Below, in pieces: positions 39,132-48,719 of a DNA stretch of 64,000 bases; the first letter of the stretch is position 1; every line of letters begins with the position of its first letter. The notes under the pieces are model-generated. The model was given only the letters and a program-made list of their open reading frames with translations, ran no database searches and was not told the DNA's origin. Source of the DNA: Nocardioides cavernae (GTDB lineage: Bacteria; Actinomycetota; Actinomycetes; Propionibacteriales; Nocardioidaceae); contig NZ_JACCBW010000004.1 of the NCBI RefSeq assembly GCF_013410035.1, forward strand, positions 186,001 through 250,000, written 5' to 3'. The position numbers and the translations under genes were made by a program.

Positions 39132-40922
39132 TCACTCCCGCACGAGCTCCCCGGTCTGCACCCGCCACAGCGCGGCGTACGCCCCGTCCCGCGCGATCAG
39201 CTCGTCGTGCGTCCCGGACTCGACGACGCGGCCGGCGTCCAGCACCCAGATCCGGTGCGCGTGCCGCACCGTCGAGAGCCGGTGCGCGACGACGATGGCG
39301 GTGCGCTGGGCGGTGGCGCGGCGCAGCGAGCGCTGGATGGCGGCCTCGGTCTCGTTGTCGACGGCGCTCGTCGCCTCGTCCAGGACGAGGACGGCCGGGT
39401 CCCGCAGCAGCGCGCGGGCCAGGGCGAGGCGCTGGCGCTGGCCGCCGGACAGCGTCACCCCGCGCTCCCCCACCCAGGTGTCGAGACCCTCGGGCATCGC
39501 CTCGATGAAGTCGAGGGCGGCGGCGGCCTCGGCGGCCTCGCGCACCTGCTCGCGCGTCGCGCCCGGGCGGCCGTAGGCGATGTTGTCGGCGATGGAGCCG
39601 GCAAACATGAACACGTCCTGCGCGACGTAGCCGAGCGAGCCGCGCAGCGAGTCCCAGTCGAGGTCGCGGACGTCCTGGTGGTCGAGGAGCACGTGGCCGT
39701 GGCGCGGGTCGTCGAAGCGCAGCACGAGCCGCAGCAGCGACGACTTGCCGGACCCGGTGGCACCGACGATGGCGTGGGTCTCGCCGGCCGGGACGAGGAG
39801 GTCGATGCCGTGCAGCACGTCGGGACCCTCGGCGTAGCCCGCGCGCACGCCCCGCAGCTCGACGCGCCCGGCGACCGGGCGCTCGAGGGCGGTGGCCCCG
39901 GCGGGCACCGTGACCGGCACCTCGAGGAGGCCGAGGATGCGGGCGGCGGACGCGCGTCCGCGCTGGTAGAGGTCGAGGACGGTGGCGACCTCGGTCAGCG
40001 GCCACAGCAGGCGCTGGGTCATGAACACCAGCACGGAGTAGAGGCCGACCTCGAGGTCGCCGCGCAGGGTCGCCCAGCCGCCGAGGAGCAACGTGCAGGT
40101 GAACCCCACGAGGATCGCGAGCCGCACGAGGGGGACGAAGGCGGCCGACGACCGGATGGCGTCGGTGTTGGCCTCGCGGTAGGCCTGGGACACCGCGGCG
40201 ACCCGGTCGCGCTCGCGGTCCTCGGCGGTGAACGCCTTGATGGTGGCGATGCCGGAGATGTTGGACGACAGGGTGCTGGACAGGTCCGAGACGGCGACGC
40301 GCACCCGGTCGTACAGCGGCTCGAGGCGGCGCTGGAAGACCAGCGACCCGACCACGATGAGCGGGATCGGCAGGAAGGCGAAGAGCAGCAGCTGGCCCGA
40401 GGCCGCGGCGAAGACGGCCCCGACGAGCAGGACGTTGAGGGTCGTCTGGAGGATGGCCGGCGCACCCACGTCGAGGAAGCGCTCGAGCTGGTTGACGTCG
40501 TCGTTGAGCGTCGCGAGCGTGGCGCCGGCCGGCCGGCTCTCGTGCCAGCCGAGGTCGAGGTGCTGGACGTGGTCGTACGCCTCGACCCGCAGGTCGTGCT
40601 CGACCCCCTGGGCGAGGCCGCGCCACAGGACGCTCGCGACGTACTCGCTGAGCGACTCGACGATCCACACGACCGCGTTGATGACGGCGAGCCAGCCGAG
40701 CTGGGCGAAGCGCGACTCGACGCCGAGGACGTCGCCCACGAACGACTGGTCGCCGCGCACGACCACGTCGACGGCGGCGCCGATGAGCAGCTCGGGGACG
40801 ACGTCGGCCACCTTGTTGACCGTGGAGGCGACGACAGCGCCGACGAACCGGGCGCGGTAGGCGCCGTAGCGGCGCCACAGGGCGCGCAGGGGCTGGACGG
40901 CGTCGGGGGTGTCGGTGGGCAC
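39132..40922 (-). CDS. ABC transporter, fused permease/ATPase (exporter type)
   Basis: 596 residues. N-terminal six-helix transmembrane domain (about 20-310) and C-terminal ATPase: Walker [10 protein letters not shown] (near 385), signature [16 protein letters not shown], Walker [13 protein letters not shown] and the H-loop VVAHRLST. A half-transporter that must dimerise. Exporters of this MsbA/MdlB-like class move lipids, peptides or drugs. Its placement between the MerR-DICT regulator and SDR/katE, divergent from the isoprenoid operon, suggests export of a cluster product or protection; not shown. Confidence 0.9.
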   Translation of the reverse strand: MPTDTPDAVQPLRALWRRYGAYRARFVGAVVASTVNKVADVVPELLIGAAVDVVVRGDQSFVGDVLGVESRFAQLGWLAVINAVVWIVESLSEYVASVLWRGLAQGVEHDLRVEAYDHVQHLDLGWHESRPAGATLATLNDDVNQLERFLDVGAPAILQTTLNVLLVGAVFAAASGQLLLFAFLPIPLIVVGSLVFQRRLEPLYDRVRVAVSDLSSTLSSNISGIATIKAFTAEDRERDRVAAVSQAYREANTDAIRSSAAFVPLVRLAILVGFTCTLLLGGWATLRGDLEVGLYSVLVFMTQRLLWPLTEVATVLDLYQRGRASAARILGLLEVPVTVPAGATALERPVAGRVELRGVRAGYAEGPDVLHGIDLLVPAGETHAIVGATGSGKSSLLRLVLRFDDPRHGHVLLDHQDVRDLDWDSLRGSLGYVAQDVFMFAGSIADNIAYGRPGATREQVREAAEAAAALDFIEAMPEGLDTWVGERGVTLSGGQRQRLALARALLRDPAVLVLDEATSAVDNETEAAIQRSLRRATAQRTAIVVAHRLSTVRHAHRIWVLDAGRVVESGTHDELIARDGAYAALWRVQTGELVRE

Positions 40923-40951
40923 CCGAGGAGGTTAGGCGACCCTTACCTACG

Positions 40952-41794
40952 TCACCGCATCGTGGTCGCGTCGAGATAGTCGAGCATCCGGTCGAAGAGA
41001 TCGGTGGCGCGGCGGAGGTCGTCGGAGGCGGGCACGGGCTCGGGCAGCGGTGCCGGGTCCGGCTCACCGCGCCAGTCGGCGCGCAGGTCGTCGGCGAGGG
41101 CGGCGCAGATGTCGCTCGCGTCGCGCACCACCACCGGGTCGACCGACCACACGGACTCGAACATGCGCGGGGCTCCGGCCTGGCCCGGCCGCTCGACGGC
41201 CACCAGGCACGCGGGGAGGTCGTCGGCATCGCACACCACGAACCACTCGCGCTGCAGGGGCGACTCGTGCGGGAGCGGGATCTCGACGAGCACCTCGTCG
41301 GCCGGCTCGGCGCCGTCGAGGTCGACGAAGACGGTGCTGCGCCTCGCGGTGCGGGCCAGCTCGTGCCAGCGGGCGTACGACGGACGGAGGAAGGTCTGGC
41401 GCTGGAAGCCCCCGAACAGGAGCGGGTCGGCGGCCCGCGCGCAGCACTCGTCCTCGATGGCGTGGCTCATCGAGACCAGCGTGCGGCGCGACAGCAGCTG
41501 CGGGCGCAGCACGGGGTGGCGTCGCCGCAGCTCGGCGAAGAGGGAGCCCGACCTCGTCGGCGCCGCGGGGGCGCGCTGGACGGCAGCGGCGAGCGACAGG
41601 CCGCTGCGACGACGCTCCAGGACGGCGTGCACCGCGTCGACGTCGGACTCGGAGTAGCGCCGGTGGCCGCCGGGCTGCCTGCTGGGCTGCGGAAATCCGT
41701 ACCGCTTCTCCCAGCTACGCAGCGTCGTAATGGGTACTCCAGTCCTGTTGGCCAGGTCCCCGATGGTGAGGGAGACACGAGAGCTGGTGTCCAC
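40952..41794 (-). CDS. MerR-family regulator with C-terminal DICT sensory domain
   Basis: 280 residues from GTG 41794, preceded by GGAGGAG at 9-base spacing (an earlier GTG six codons upstream lies in that Shine-Dalgarno). N-terminal MerR helix-turn-helix: LTIGDLANRTGVPITTLRSW with EKRYGFPQPSRQPGGHRRYS. The C-terminal about 150 residues (MSHAIEDECCARAADPLLFG, FQRQTFLRP, WFVVCDADDLPACLVAVE) fit the DICT domain, found on MerR-type and signalling proteins and proposed to sense light or related signals. It has no cobalamin-binding motif, so it is not a CarH-type sensor. Divergent from crtE, so probably regulates both directions. Confidence 0.87.
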   Translation of the reverse strand: MDTSSRVSLTIGDLANRTGVPITTLRSWEKRYGFPQPSRQPGGHRRYSESDVDAVHAVLERRRSGLSLAAAVQRAPAAPTRSGSLFAELRRRHPVLRPQLLSRRTLVSMSHAIEDECCARAADPLLFGGFQRQTFLRPSYARWHELARTARRSTVFVDLDGAEPADEVLVEIPLPHESPLQREWFVVCDADDLPACLVAVERPGQAGAPRMFESVWSVDPVVVRDASDICAALADDLRADWRGEPDPAPLPEPVPASDDLRRATDLFDRMLDYLDATTMR

Positions 41795-41900
41795 GTTTCG
41801 AGTCTCCTCCACAGGTTGTCTAGATTTAGTTGGAAGTGTTGCATAGATTCATCGCAGGCAACAGGACGCCACGGGGACCACTGGACTGCGGGAGGACCAC
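41795..41900. promoter_or_regulatory. Divergent control region between merR-DICT and crtE
   Basis: 106 bp, with an unusually AT-rich core (about 41815-41852) in a very GC-rich context. It contains TAGATT twice as a direct repeat (41821-41826 and 41844-41849, 23 bp apart), about two helical turns, in keeping with MerR-type or dimeric operator spacing. The second copy is a plausible -10 for crtE. Both genes have strong ribosome sites (GGAGGAG for merR, GGAGG at 41891 for crtE). Exact promoters cannot be fixed by eye. Confidence 0.5.
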
Positions 41901-42974
41901 ATGACCGGCACGATCACCGAGAGCACGACGAGGACCAGCGCGAGCAGCACCGACCACGCGCTCGAGCGGCTGCTCGACGCGGGCCGGCGACGCGCCGGTG
42001 CGATCGATCCCCACCACGCCCTGCTGTGGGAGTCGCTGGGACGCGCCGCGGAGGGCGGCAAGCGGTTCCGGCCCGCCCTGCTGCTCGCCACGCACGACGC
42101 GCTGGGCGGCACGGCGCCGGGTGCGGCCGCGGAGGTGGGTGCCGCGATCGAGCTCCTGCACACCGCGTTCGTCATCCACGACGACGTCATCGACGGCGAC
42201 CACGTGCGCCGCGGCCGCCCCAACGTCAGCGGGACGTTCGGCGCCCTCGCCCGGATCGACGGAGCCGGACCGGACGCAGCCGTCGGGTACGGCCTGACCG
42301 CCGGCGTGCTCGCCGGAGACCTCGCCATCGCCGCGGCCGTGCGCGCGGTCGCCACCTGCGGTGCCGCGCCCGACGTGGTCGAGCGTCTGCTCGACCTCTT
42401 CGACGCCGCGCTCCACGCCACCGCGGCGGGCGAGCTCGCGGACGTACGCCTCGCGCTGGGCGTGTCGCACGCCTCGCTGGCCCAGAGCCTCGAGATGGAG
42501 GCGCTCAAGACCGGCGCCTACTCCTTCTCCCTCCCCCTCCAGGCGGGCGCCGTGCTCGCCGGCGCCGACGCGGCGACGGTCGAGCGCCTCGGTCGCGCCG
42601 GCCGCGCCATGGGGGTCGCGTTCCAGCTCGCCGACGACCTGATCGGCGTCTTCGGCGACCCGACCCACTCGGGCAAGAGCGTCACCTGCGACCTCCGGAC
42701 CGGCAAGCAGACCCCCCTGATGGTGCACGCCCGCTCGACCACCGCATGGCTCCGGATCAGCTCGTTCCTCGGTCGCGAGCTCGGCACCGACGAGCTCGAC
42801 GAGGTGCGCGGGCTGCTGGTGGCCTCGGGGTCGCGGGGCTTCGTCGAGGACCTGGCCGACCGCTACCTCGAGGAGGCCCGGTCGGTGCTGCGCACGACGG
42901 GGCTCCCGTCTGAGATCCTCGACAGCGTGACGACCAAGCCGCTCGCCGCCCGTGACAGCGAGGTCGCGGCATGA
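41901..42974 (+). CDS. crtE: Geranylgeranyl diphosphate synthase (polyprenyl synthetase)
   Basis: 357 residues, ATG with GGAGG five bases upstream. First aspartate-rich motif DDVID (94-98) with the following RRGRP, second motif in QLADDLIGVFGD (near residue 245). Condenses IPP with allylic diphosphates to GGPP, which feeds carotenoid synthesis and, by inference, the UbiA prenyltransferase encoded later in the operon. First gene of a fifteen-gene chain. Product chain length is inferred from context. Confidence 0.93.
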   Translation: MTGTITESTTRTSASSTDHALERLLDAGRRRAGAIDPHHALLWESLGRAAEGGKRFRPALLLATHDALGGTAPGAAAEVGAAIELLHTAFVIHDDVIDGDHVRRGRPNVSGTFGALARIDGAGPDAAVGYGLTAGVLAGDLAIAAAVRAVATCGAAPDVVERLLDLFDAALHATAAGELADVRLALGVSHASLAQSLEMEALKTGAYSFSLPLQAGAVLAGADAATVERLGRAGRAMGVAFQLADDLIGVFGDPTHSGKSVTCDLRTGKQTPLMVHARSTTAWLRISSFLGRELGTDELDEVRGLLVASGSRGFVEDLADRYLEEARSVLRTTGLPSEILDSVTTKPLAARDSEVAA

Positions 42975-43855
42975 CGCTCTTCGTCAACCGCGGGACCTCG
43001 CGCACCCTCTACGACTCCGTGTCCGAGGCGAGCTCCGCGGTGGTCATCCGCCGCTACTCCAGCTCCTTCGGCCTCGCCTCCCGCCTCCTCGCCGATCCGG
43101 TCCGCACCCAGGTGCGCAACATCTATGCCCTGGTCCGGGTCGCAGACGAGATCGTGGACAACCCCGACCCCGGCCTGCCGCGTGACGCGCGCGAGGTCAT
43201 GCTCGACTGGCTGCAGGCGGACGTCAGCCACGCCCTGGCCACCGGCTACAGCGGCAACCTCGTGGTGCACGCGTTCGCCCGCACCGCGCTCGACGTCGGC
43301 ATCGAGGACGACATCGTCGCGCCCTTCTTCGAGTCCATGCGGATGGACCTCGACACCCGCACGCACACGCAGGAGTCGTTCGACCGCTACGTCCACGGCT
43401 CCGCGGAGGTCGTCGGGCTGATGTGCCTGCGCGCCTTCCTCGCAGCCCCCGACGCCCACGGCCCCGGCACGGCGACGTACGACGAGCTCGCGGCGGGTGC
43501 CCAGCGCCTCGGCGCCGCGTTCCAGAAGCTCAACTTCGTCCGCGACCTCACCGACGACCACGACCTGCTGCGCCGCGACTACTTCCCCGGCCTGGCGGTC
43601 GAGCGGTTCTGCGACGCCGACCGCGACCGCATCCTCGACGACATCGACGCCGACCTCGCGGCCGCGGCGGCCGTGGTGCCGCGCCTGCCGTCGAGCAGCC
43701 GGCGTGCCGTGGCCGCCGCGCACGCGACCTTCGCCGAGCTCGCCGCACGCCTGCGGGCGACGCCGGCCGCCGAGATCCGCCGCACCCGGGTGCGCGTCCC
43801 CACCCCCGTCAAGCTGCGCCTCGCCGCGAACGCGCTGCGCGGGGGTGTCGCGTGA
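42971..43855 (+). CDS. crtB: Phytoene synthase
   Basis: 294 residues, ATGA overlap with crtE. Squalene/phytoene synthase family: first Asp-rich motif in YALVRVADEIVDNP (near residue 53), second in FVRDLTDDHDLLRRDYF (near residue 192), and YVHGSAEVVGLMCLRAF between them. Condenses two GGPP to phytoene via prephytoene diphosphate. Confidence 0.95.
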   Translation: MTLFVNRGTSRTLYDSVSEASSAVVIRRYSSSFGLASRLLADPVRTQVRNIYALVRVADEIVDNPDPGLPRDAREVMLDWLQADVSHALATGYSGNLVVHAFARTALDVGIEDDIVAPFFESMRMDLDTRTHTQESFDRYVHGSAEVVGLMCLRAFLAAPDAHGPGTATYDELAAGAQRLGAAFQKLNFVRDLTDDHDLLRRDYFPGLAVERFCDADRDRILDDIDADLAAAAAVVPRLPSSSRRAVAAAHATFAELAARLRATPAAEIRRTRVRVPTPVKLRLAANALRGGVA

Positions 43856-45480
43856 CGATCCGCTCCACCGACCGCGCCGACCGCTCCACCGGCCGCGCCA
43901 CCGACCAGCACACTTCCCGCCACGTGGTGGTCGTCGGCGGGGGCGTCGCCGGCCTGGCCACGGCCGCGCTGCTGGCCTCCCGCGGCCACGAGGTCGACCT
44001 CCTCGAGAAGAACCCGGACCTCGGCGGCCGCGTCGGCAGCGTCGAGCGCGACGGCTTCCGCTTCGACACCGGCGCGTCGTGGTGGCTCATGCCCGAGGTC
44101 TTCGAGCACTTCTTCGAGCTCCTAGGCACGACGGTCGAGGCCGAGCTCGACCTGACCGTCCTCGACCCGAGCTACCGCGTCTTCTTCGAGGGCCACGCCG
44201 ACCCGGTGGACCTGCGCCCCGACCGCGCGCACAACCGCGCCCTGTTCGAGTCGATCGAGCCGGGCTCGGGCGCGGCGTTCGACGCCTACCTCCGCTCGGC
44301 CGACGACACCTACGACATGGCGCTGCGGCGCTTCCTCTACACCAGCTTCGACTCCCCCGGCGCGTTCCTGCACCCCGACGTCGTTCGCCGCACGCCCAGG
44401 CTCGGACGGCTGCTGACGCGGTCGCTGGAGAAGCACGTCGCCGCCTCGTTCCGCGACAACCGGCTCCGGCAGGTCCTCGGCTACCCCGCGGTCTTCCTCG
44501 GGTCGTCCCCGGACCGCACCCCGAGCATGTACCACCTGATGAGCCGCCTCGACCTCGGCGACCAGGTGCTCTACCCCCAGGGCGGCTTCACCCGGCTCGT
44601 GGAGGCGCTGGCCTCGCTCGCCGAGCGGCACGGCGCCCGGCTGCACACCGGGGTGGAGGTGACCCGAATCCTCACCCGCACCGGGGCGCGCGGCCGGGCC
44701 GAGGTCCAGGGCGTCGAGCACACCCCGGCCGGCGGCGCCGGGACGGGGCGCGGCACGATCCTCGCCGACCTCGTCGTCGGTGCCACCGACCTGCACCACC
44801 TCGAGACCGCGCTCGTCGACCCGGAGCTGCAGACCCACCCCGAGCCCGTGTGGCGCAAGCGCTCCCCCGGGCCCGGCGCGGTGCTCGCGCTGCTCGGCGT
44901 GGAGGGCCGCCTGCCCCAGCTGCCGCACCACTCGCTGTTCTTCACCTCCGACTGGGCACAGAACTTCGGCGACATCTTCGGCGCCGACGCCCGGGTCCCC
45001 GACCCGGCGTCGATCTATGTCTGCAAGCCGTCCGAGACCGACCCCAGCGTCGCACCCGAGGGCTGCGAGAACCTCTTCGTGCTCGTGCCCGTGCCGGCCG
45101 ACCCCGGCATCGGGCACGGCGGTGACGACGGCGCCGGCTCCCCCGTCGTCGAGCAGACGGCCGACCGGGCGATCGACCAGATCGCCTCGTGGGCGGGCAT
45201 CCCCGACCTCCGCGACCGCATCCGGGTGCGCAGCACCATCGGCCCGCGCGACTTCGAGACCGGCTACCACGCGTGGCAGGGCGGAGCCCTCGGGCTCGAG
45301 CACACGCTGCGCCAGAGCGCGTTCCTGCGCCCCGGCAACGCCAGCGCCAAGGTCGACGGCCTGCTCTACGCCGGCTCCACGACCGTGCCGGGGGTCGGGC
45401 TCCCGATGTGCCTCATCAGTGCCGAGCTCGTGCTCAAGCGCCTCACCGGCGACCGCTCGAGCCTCCCGGTGCCGACGTGA
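43852..45480 (+). CDS. crtI: Phytoene desaturase (CrtI type)
   Basis: 542 residues from GTG 43852 (GTGA overlap with crtB). The first about 22 residues are a polar Ser/Thr/Arg-rich leader, then the FAD-binding VVVVGGGVAGLATAALLASRG (about 25-45). The C-terminal FAD motif region GLLYAGSTTVPGVGLPMCLIS and the substrate-binding middle (LGYPAVFLGSSPDRTPSMY) are typical of CrtI. Expected to convert phytoene stepwise to lycopene (the number of desaturations cannot be read from sequence). Confidence 0.95.
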   Translation: MTIRSTDRADRSTGRATDQHTSRHVVVVGGGVAGLATAALLASRGHEVDLLEKNPDLGGRVGSVERDGFRFDTGASWWLMPEVFEHFFELLGTTVEAELDLTVLDPSYRVFFEGHADPVDLRPDRAHNRALFESIEPGSGAAFDAYLRSADDTYDMALRRFLYTSFDSPGAFLHPDVVRRTPRLGRLLTRSLEKHVAASFRDNRLRQVLGYPAVFLGSSPDRTPSMYHLMSRLDLGDQVLYPQGGFTRLVEALASLAERHGARLHTGVEVTRILTRTGARGRAEVQGVEHTPAGGAGTGRGTILADLVVGATDLHHLETALVDPELQTHPEPVWRKRSPGPGAVLALLGVEGRLPQLPHHSLFFTSDWAQNFGDIFGADARVPDPASIYVCKPSETDPSVAPEGCENLFVLVPVPADPGIGHGGDDGAGSPVVEQTADRAIDQIASWAGIPDLRDRIRVRSTIGPRDFETGYHAWQGGALGLEHTLRQSAFLRPGNASAKVDGLLYAGSTTVPGVGLPMCLISAELVLKRLTGDRSSLPVPT

Positions 45481-45845
45481 GCCTGCCGCACTGGGCGTAC
45501 GTCGCCATGCTCGCGTTCTGCCTCGCCGGCACGCTGCCGCTCGTCCCCGCGTTCCGCCTCCGGGTGCTGCGCCAGCCCCGACGGCTGCTGCTCACGGTCC
45601 TCCTGGCGGGCACGCCCTTCCTCGTCTGGGACCTGTGGGCGACGCACGAGGGGCACTGGTGGTTCGACGCCGACCAGACCCTGCCCTGGCGCATCGCGGA
45701 CCTACCCCTGGAGGAGATCGCCTTCTTCGTCGTGATCCCGGTCGTGTCGGTGCTCACCCTCGAGGGCGTGCGTGCGGCCCGGCGCGGCGTACGCCCGTGG
45801 TCCCCGCGGCCGTCGGCACGCCGCAGCAGCGAGGGGGCCAGGTGA
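45477..45845 (+). CDS. crtYc: Lycopene cyclase subunit (CrtYc-like)
   Basis: 122 residues from GTG, with three hydrophobic helices. The segment DLPLEEIAFFVVIPVVSVLT is the signature of heterodimeric actinobacterial lycopene cyclases (PxEE motif). GTGA overlap with crtI and with the second subunit. With the next protein it should cyclise the ends of lycopene; whether beta, epsilon or gamma rings form, and whether the substrate is C40 or C50, is not visible. Confidence 0.88.
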   Translation: MSLPHWAYVAMLAFCLAGTLPLVPAFRLRVLRQPRRLLLTVLLAGTPFLVWDLWATHEGHWWFDADQTLPWRIADLPLEEIAFFVVIPVVSVLTLEGVRAARRGVRPWSPRPSARRSSEGAR

Positions 45846-46186
45846 CCTACACCGCGATCGCCGTCCTGTGCGTCCCGCTCGCGCTGGTGCTGGACCGCTG
45901 GGTCGCCCGCACCCGCCTGACGTCGAGCGCCGACTGGTGGAGCGCCTACGCGATCATCGTGTTCTTCCAGCTGCTCACCAACGGCTGGCTCACCGGGCGC
46001 GGCATCGTGCAGTACTCCGGCGACACCATCATCGGCAGCGGCGCGCGGGCGTTCATCGGCGACGGGCGCCTGTTCTACGCACCGGTGGAGGACCTCGGCT
46101 TCGGTTTCGGCCTGGTGCTCGCCAGCTGCGTCGCCTGGGCCTGGCTGGGCGGACGCCGCGACGCAGTGGAAGGCTCGCGGGGATGA
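45842..46186 (+). CDS. crtYd: Lycopene cyclase subunit (CrtYd-like)
   Basis: 114 residues from GTG, three hydrophobic helices. Conserved NGWLTGRGIVQYSGDTIIGS and APVEDLGFGFGLVL segments match the second half of heterodimeric lycopene cyclases. Overlaps both neighbours by 4 bp. Needs CrtYc for activity in known systems. Confidence 0.88.
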   Translation: MTYTAIAVLCVPLALVLDRWVARTRLTSSADWWSAYAIIVFFQLLTNGWLTGRGIVQYSGDTIIGSGARAFIGDGRLFYAPVEDLGFGFGLVLASCVAWAWLGGRRDAVEGSRG

Positions 46187-47556
46187 GCATCGCGACCCGG
46201 CTGCAGTCGATGCAGCCCACCGACATCGGCGTCCCCGGACCGACCCCGCTCGACATGGCGCGCGCGTTCCGGTCGGTGCGGGCCGACCCGCTGTCCTTCC
46301 TCGTCAAGGTGCGCGAGCAGCACGGCGACACGGTGTCCTTCCCCGTGCCCGGGGCGCCGGCGCTGCTGGTCACCGACCCCCTCGACGTGAAGCGCGTGCT
46401 GCAGACCTCGGCGCGGACCTGGTCCAAGGAGACCGTCCAGTACGCCGCCCTGGCCCGCGTCACCGGTCCGGGGCTGCTCGCCTCGGCCGAGCCGAGCTGG
46501 ATCGAGCACCGGCGGGTGGCCGCGCCTGCCTTCCACCACGAGCGCCTCGCGGCCGTGGGCGACCAGGTGCGCGCGGCCGCTCGCGACAGCATCGAGGAAC
46601 GGCTGCGCGACGTGCCCGACGGCGCGGTGGTCGACGTCGCGGCCCTCACCCACACGATCGGCCTCGACGCCGTGGGACGGGCGCTGTTCAGCGCCGACCT
46701 CTCCGGCCAGGCCCAGGACCTGCTCGCGGCGACGAGCTCGTCGGCCGACATCGTCGTCCGGCTCGGCCGCTCGATCCTGCCGACCGCCGAGTGGGCACCC
46801 TCGCGCACCAACCTCCGGCTGCGCTCGGCGCGCCGGCGCCTCGACCGCGGCGCCGCGGAGATCATCGCCCAGCGCCGCGAACGGCACCGCAGGACGGGGA
46901 CGTCGGGCCACGGTGACGACCTCCTCGGCCTCATGCTGGACAGCGGGATGGACGACCGGGGCATCCGCGACGAGCTCGTCACGATGGTCATCGCCGGTCA
47001 CGAGACGGTCGCCGCCGCGCTCGCGTGGACGCTGATGCTGCTGGCCGAGCACCCCGGTGAGCAGGACCGTGTCCGCACGGAGCTGTCCGCGCACCCCGGT
47101 GCGGTCTCCCTCGTCGGGCACCGCGAGCAGCTCCCGTGGACCCGCGCCGTCGTCGACGAGGCCCTGCGCCTCTACCCCCCGGCCTGGGCCGTCTCGCGGC
47201 GCGCGCGCGAGCCCGACGTGCTCGCCGGCCGCGAGGTGCCCGCCGGCACGCTCGCGATCATCAGCCCGTGGCTGGTCCACCGGCGTGCCGACCTGTGGCC
47301 CGACCCGCTGGCCTTCCGGCCGGAGCGGTTCACCGACGGCCCGGTGCGCGCGGGCTACCTCCCCTTCGGGCAGGGCCCGCGGCTGTGCATCGGCCGGGAG
47401 TTCGCGCTCGGCGAGATGGTCGTCGTCCTGGCCGAGCTGCTGCGCGACCACCGGCTCGAGACGCCGCCGGGCTGGACCCGGCCGGCACCCCAGGCCCACG
47501 CGGCCGTGCACCCCCGCGGCGGGATGCCGCTCGTCGTACGCCGCGGAGCCGCATGA
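46183..47556 (+). CDS. Cytochrome P450, probable carotenoid hydroxylase
   Basis: 457 residues. I-helix oxygen-activation motif AGHETVAAAL (from about 271), ExxR in DEALRLYPPAW, and the heme loop FGQGPRLCIGREFALGEM with Cys402 as thiolate ligand. The overall pattern is of the P450s found in bacterial carotenoid clusters (compare CYP175A1, a beta-carotene hydroxylase). Placed after the cyclase subunits and before a glycosyltransferase, it most likely introduces the hydroxyl that is later glycosylated. Confidence 0.9.
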   Translation: MSIATRLQSMQPTDIGVPGPTPLDMARAFRSVRADPLSFLVKVREQHGDTVSFPVPGAPALLVTDPLDVKRVLQTSARTWSKETVQYAALARVTGPGLLASAEPSWIEHRRVAAPAFHHERLAAVGDQVRAAARDSIEERLRDVPDGAVVDVAALTHTIGLDAVGRALFSADLSGQAQDLLAATSSSADIVVRLGRSILPTAEWAPSRTNLRLRSARRRLDRGAAEIIAQRRERHRRTGTSGHGDDLLGLMLDSGMDDRGIRDELVTMVIAGHETVAAALAWTLMLLAEHPGEQDRVRTELSAHPGAVSLVGHREQLPWTRAVVDEALRLYPPAWAVSRRAREPDVLAGREVPAGTLAIISPWLVHRRADLWPDPLAFRPERFTDGPVRAGYLPFGQGPRLCIGREFALGEMVVVLAELLRDHRLETPPGWTRPAPQAHAAVHPRGGMPLVVRRGAA

Positions 47557-48719
47557 GCGCGGCGGTCCTCCTCACGGACCTGCTCGCCCTGGCCGTCCTC
47601 GCGGGGGTGTCCGTCGCCGCGCACCGCCTGGTCGAGGACCTGCGCACCCTGCCGCCGGCAGGGCGACCGGTGCACCCCGGCCCGGGCGCCCCGGTGTCCG
47701 TCGTCGTCCCGGCCCGTGACGAGGCCCTGGCGCTCCCCCACCTCCTGCGCTCGCTCGACGCGCAGTCGGTGCGGGTTGCCGAGGTGGTGGTCGTGGACGA
47801 CGACTCGCAGGACGCCACGGCGGCGGTCGCCCGGGACCTCGGCGCTCGGGTGCTGCCGGCCGGCACGCCGCCGAGCGGGTGGACCGGCAAGGCCTGGGCG
47901 TGCCACGTCGGCGCTGCGTCCACGTCGGGCGACCTCCTGCTCTTCCTGGACGCCGACGTGGTGCTGGCGCCCGACGCGACGGCCCGCCTCCTCGAGGCCC
48001 ACCGGCAGCACGGCGGCCTCGTGTCCGTGCAGCCGCACCACCGCGTGCCCCGCGCCTACGAGCAGCTCTCCGCCTTCTTCAACCTGGTCGCGGTCATGGC
48101 CAGCGGCGCCTTCACCCGATCGCCCCGCCGCGGGGAGCCGATGGCCTTCGGCCCGTGCCTGCTCACCTCCCGCGCGGACCTCGTGCGCGCCGGGGGCCAC
48201 GAGGCCGTCCGCGCCGAGATCCTGGACGACGCGGCCCTCGCCGCGGCGTACGCACGGGCCGGCCTGCCCGTGTGGTGCGCCGTGGGCGGCGACGTCGCGC
48301 AGATGCGCAGCTACCCCGGCGGCGTGCGGCGACTGGTCGCCGGGTGGTCGAAGAACATCGCCTCCGGCGCCACCGCGGCGGACCCCGCGGCCACGCTGAC
48401 CACGGTCGCGTGGGTGTCGACGCACCACGCCGTCGCGGTCGGGGCCGCGCTCTCGCTGCTCGGGACCGTGAGCGACCTCGCGCCCGTCGGCAGCCCGGTC
48501 GTGTGGGGGCTGGCGTACGCCGCGACCGCCCTCGACGTGCGCCGGCTGCTGCGCCGGGTCGGCACCTTCCGGTGGTGGACGTGGCTGCTCTTCCCGCTGC
48601 CCCTGCTCGCCTTCGACCTCGTCTTCGCGCGCTCCCTCGCGCACACCTCGCTGCGCCGGTCCGTGCGGTGGCGCGGGCGCGAGGTCGACCTCCGGGGCTC
48701 GAAGCGGGAGGTCGCCTGA
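47553..48719 (+). CDS. Family 2 glycosyltransferase (CrtQ-like)
   Basis: 388 residues. N-terminal membrane helix (3-22), GT-A domain with PVSVVVPARDEALALPHLL, VVDDDS (80-85) and the metal-binding FLDADVVL (DAD 133-135), QRMRSYPGG-like acceptor region, then two C-terminal helices. Resembles 4,4'-diaponeurosporenoate glycosyltransferase (CrtQ). The next gene is a CrtO-like acyltransferase, the same order of reactions as in staphyloxanthin synthesis. Confidence 0.85.
   Translation: MSAAVLLTDLLALAVLAGVSVAAHRLVEDLRTLPPAGRPVHPGPGAPVSVVVPARDEALALPHLLRSLDAQSVRVAEVVVVDDDSQDATAAVARDLGARVLPAGTPPSGWTGKAWACHVGAASTSGDLLLFLDADVVLAPDATARLLEAHRQHGGLVSVQPHHRVPRAYEQLSAFFNLVAVMASGAFTRSPRRGEPMAFGPCLLTSRADLVRAGGHEAVRAEILDDAALAAAYARAGLPVWCAVGGDVAQMRSYPGGVRRLVAGWSKNIASGATAADPAATLTTVAWVSTHHAVAVGAALSLLGTVSDLAPVGSPVVWGLAYAATALDVRRLLRRVGTFRWWTWLLFPLPLLAFDLVFARSLAHTSLRRSVRWRGREVDLRGSKREVA

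Noticed and set aside
40952..41794. CarH/LitR-type B12-dependent photoreceptor
   Set aside because: The MerR domain is right but the C-terminal half has no cobalamin-binding ExxH or DxHxxG motif; it fits DICT instead.
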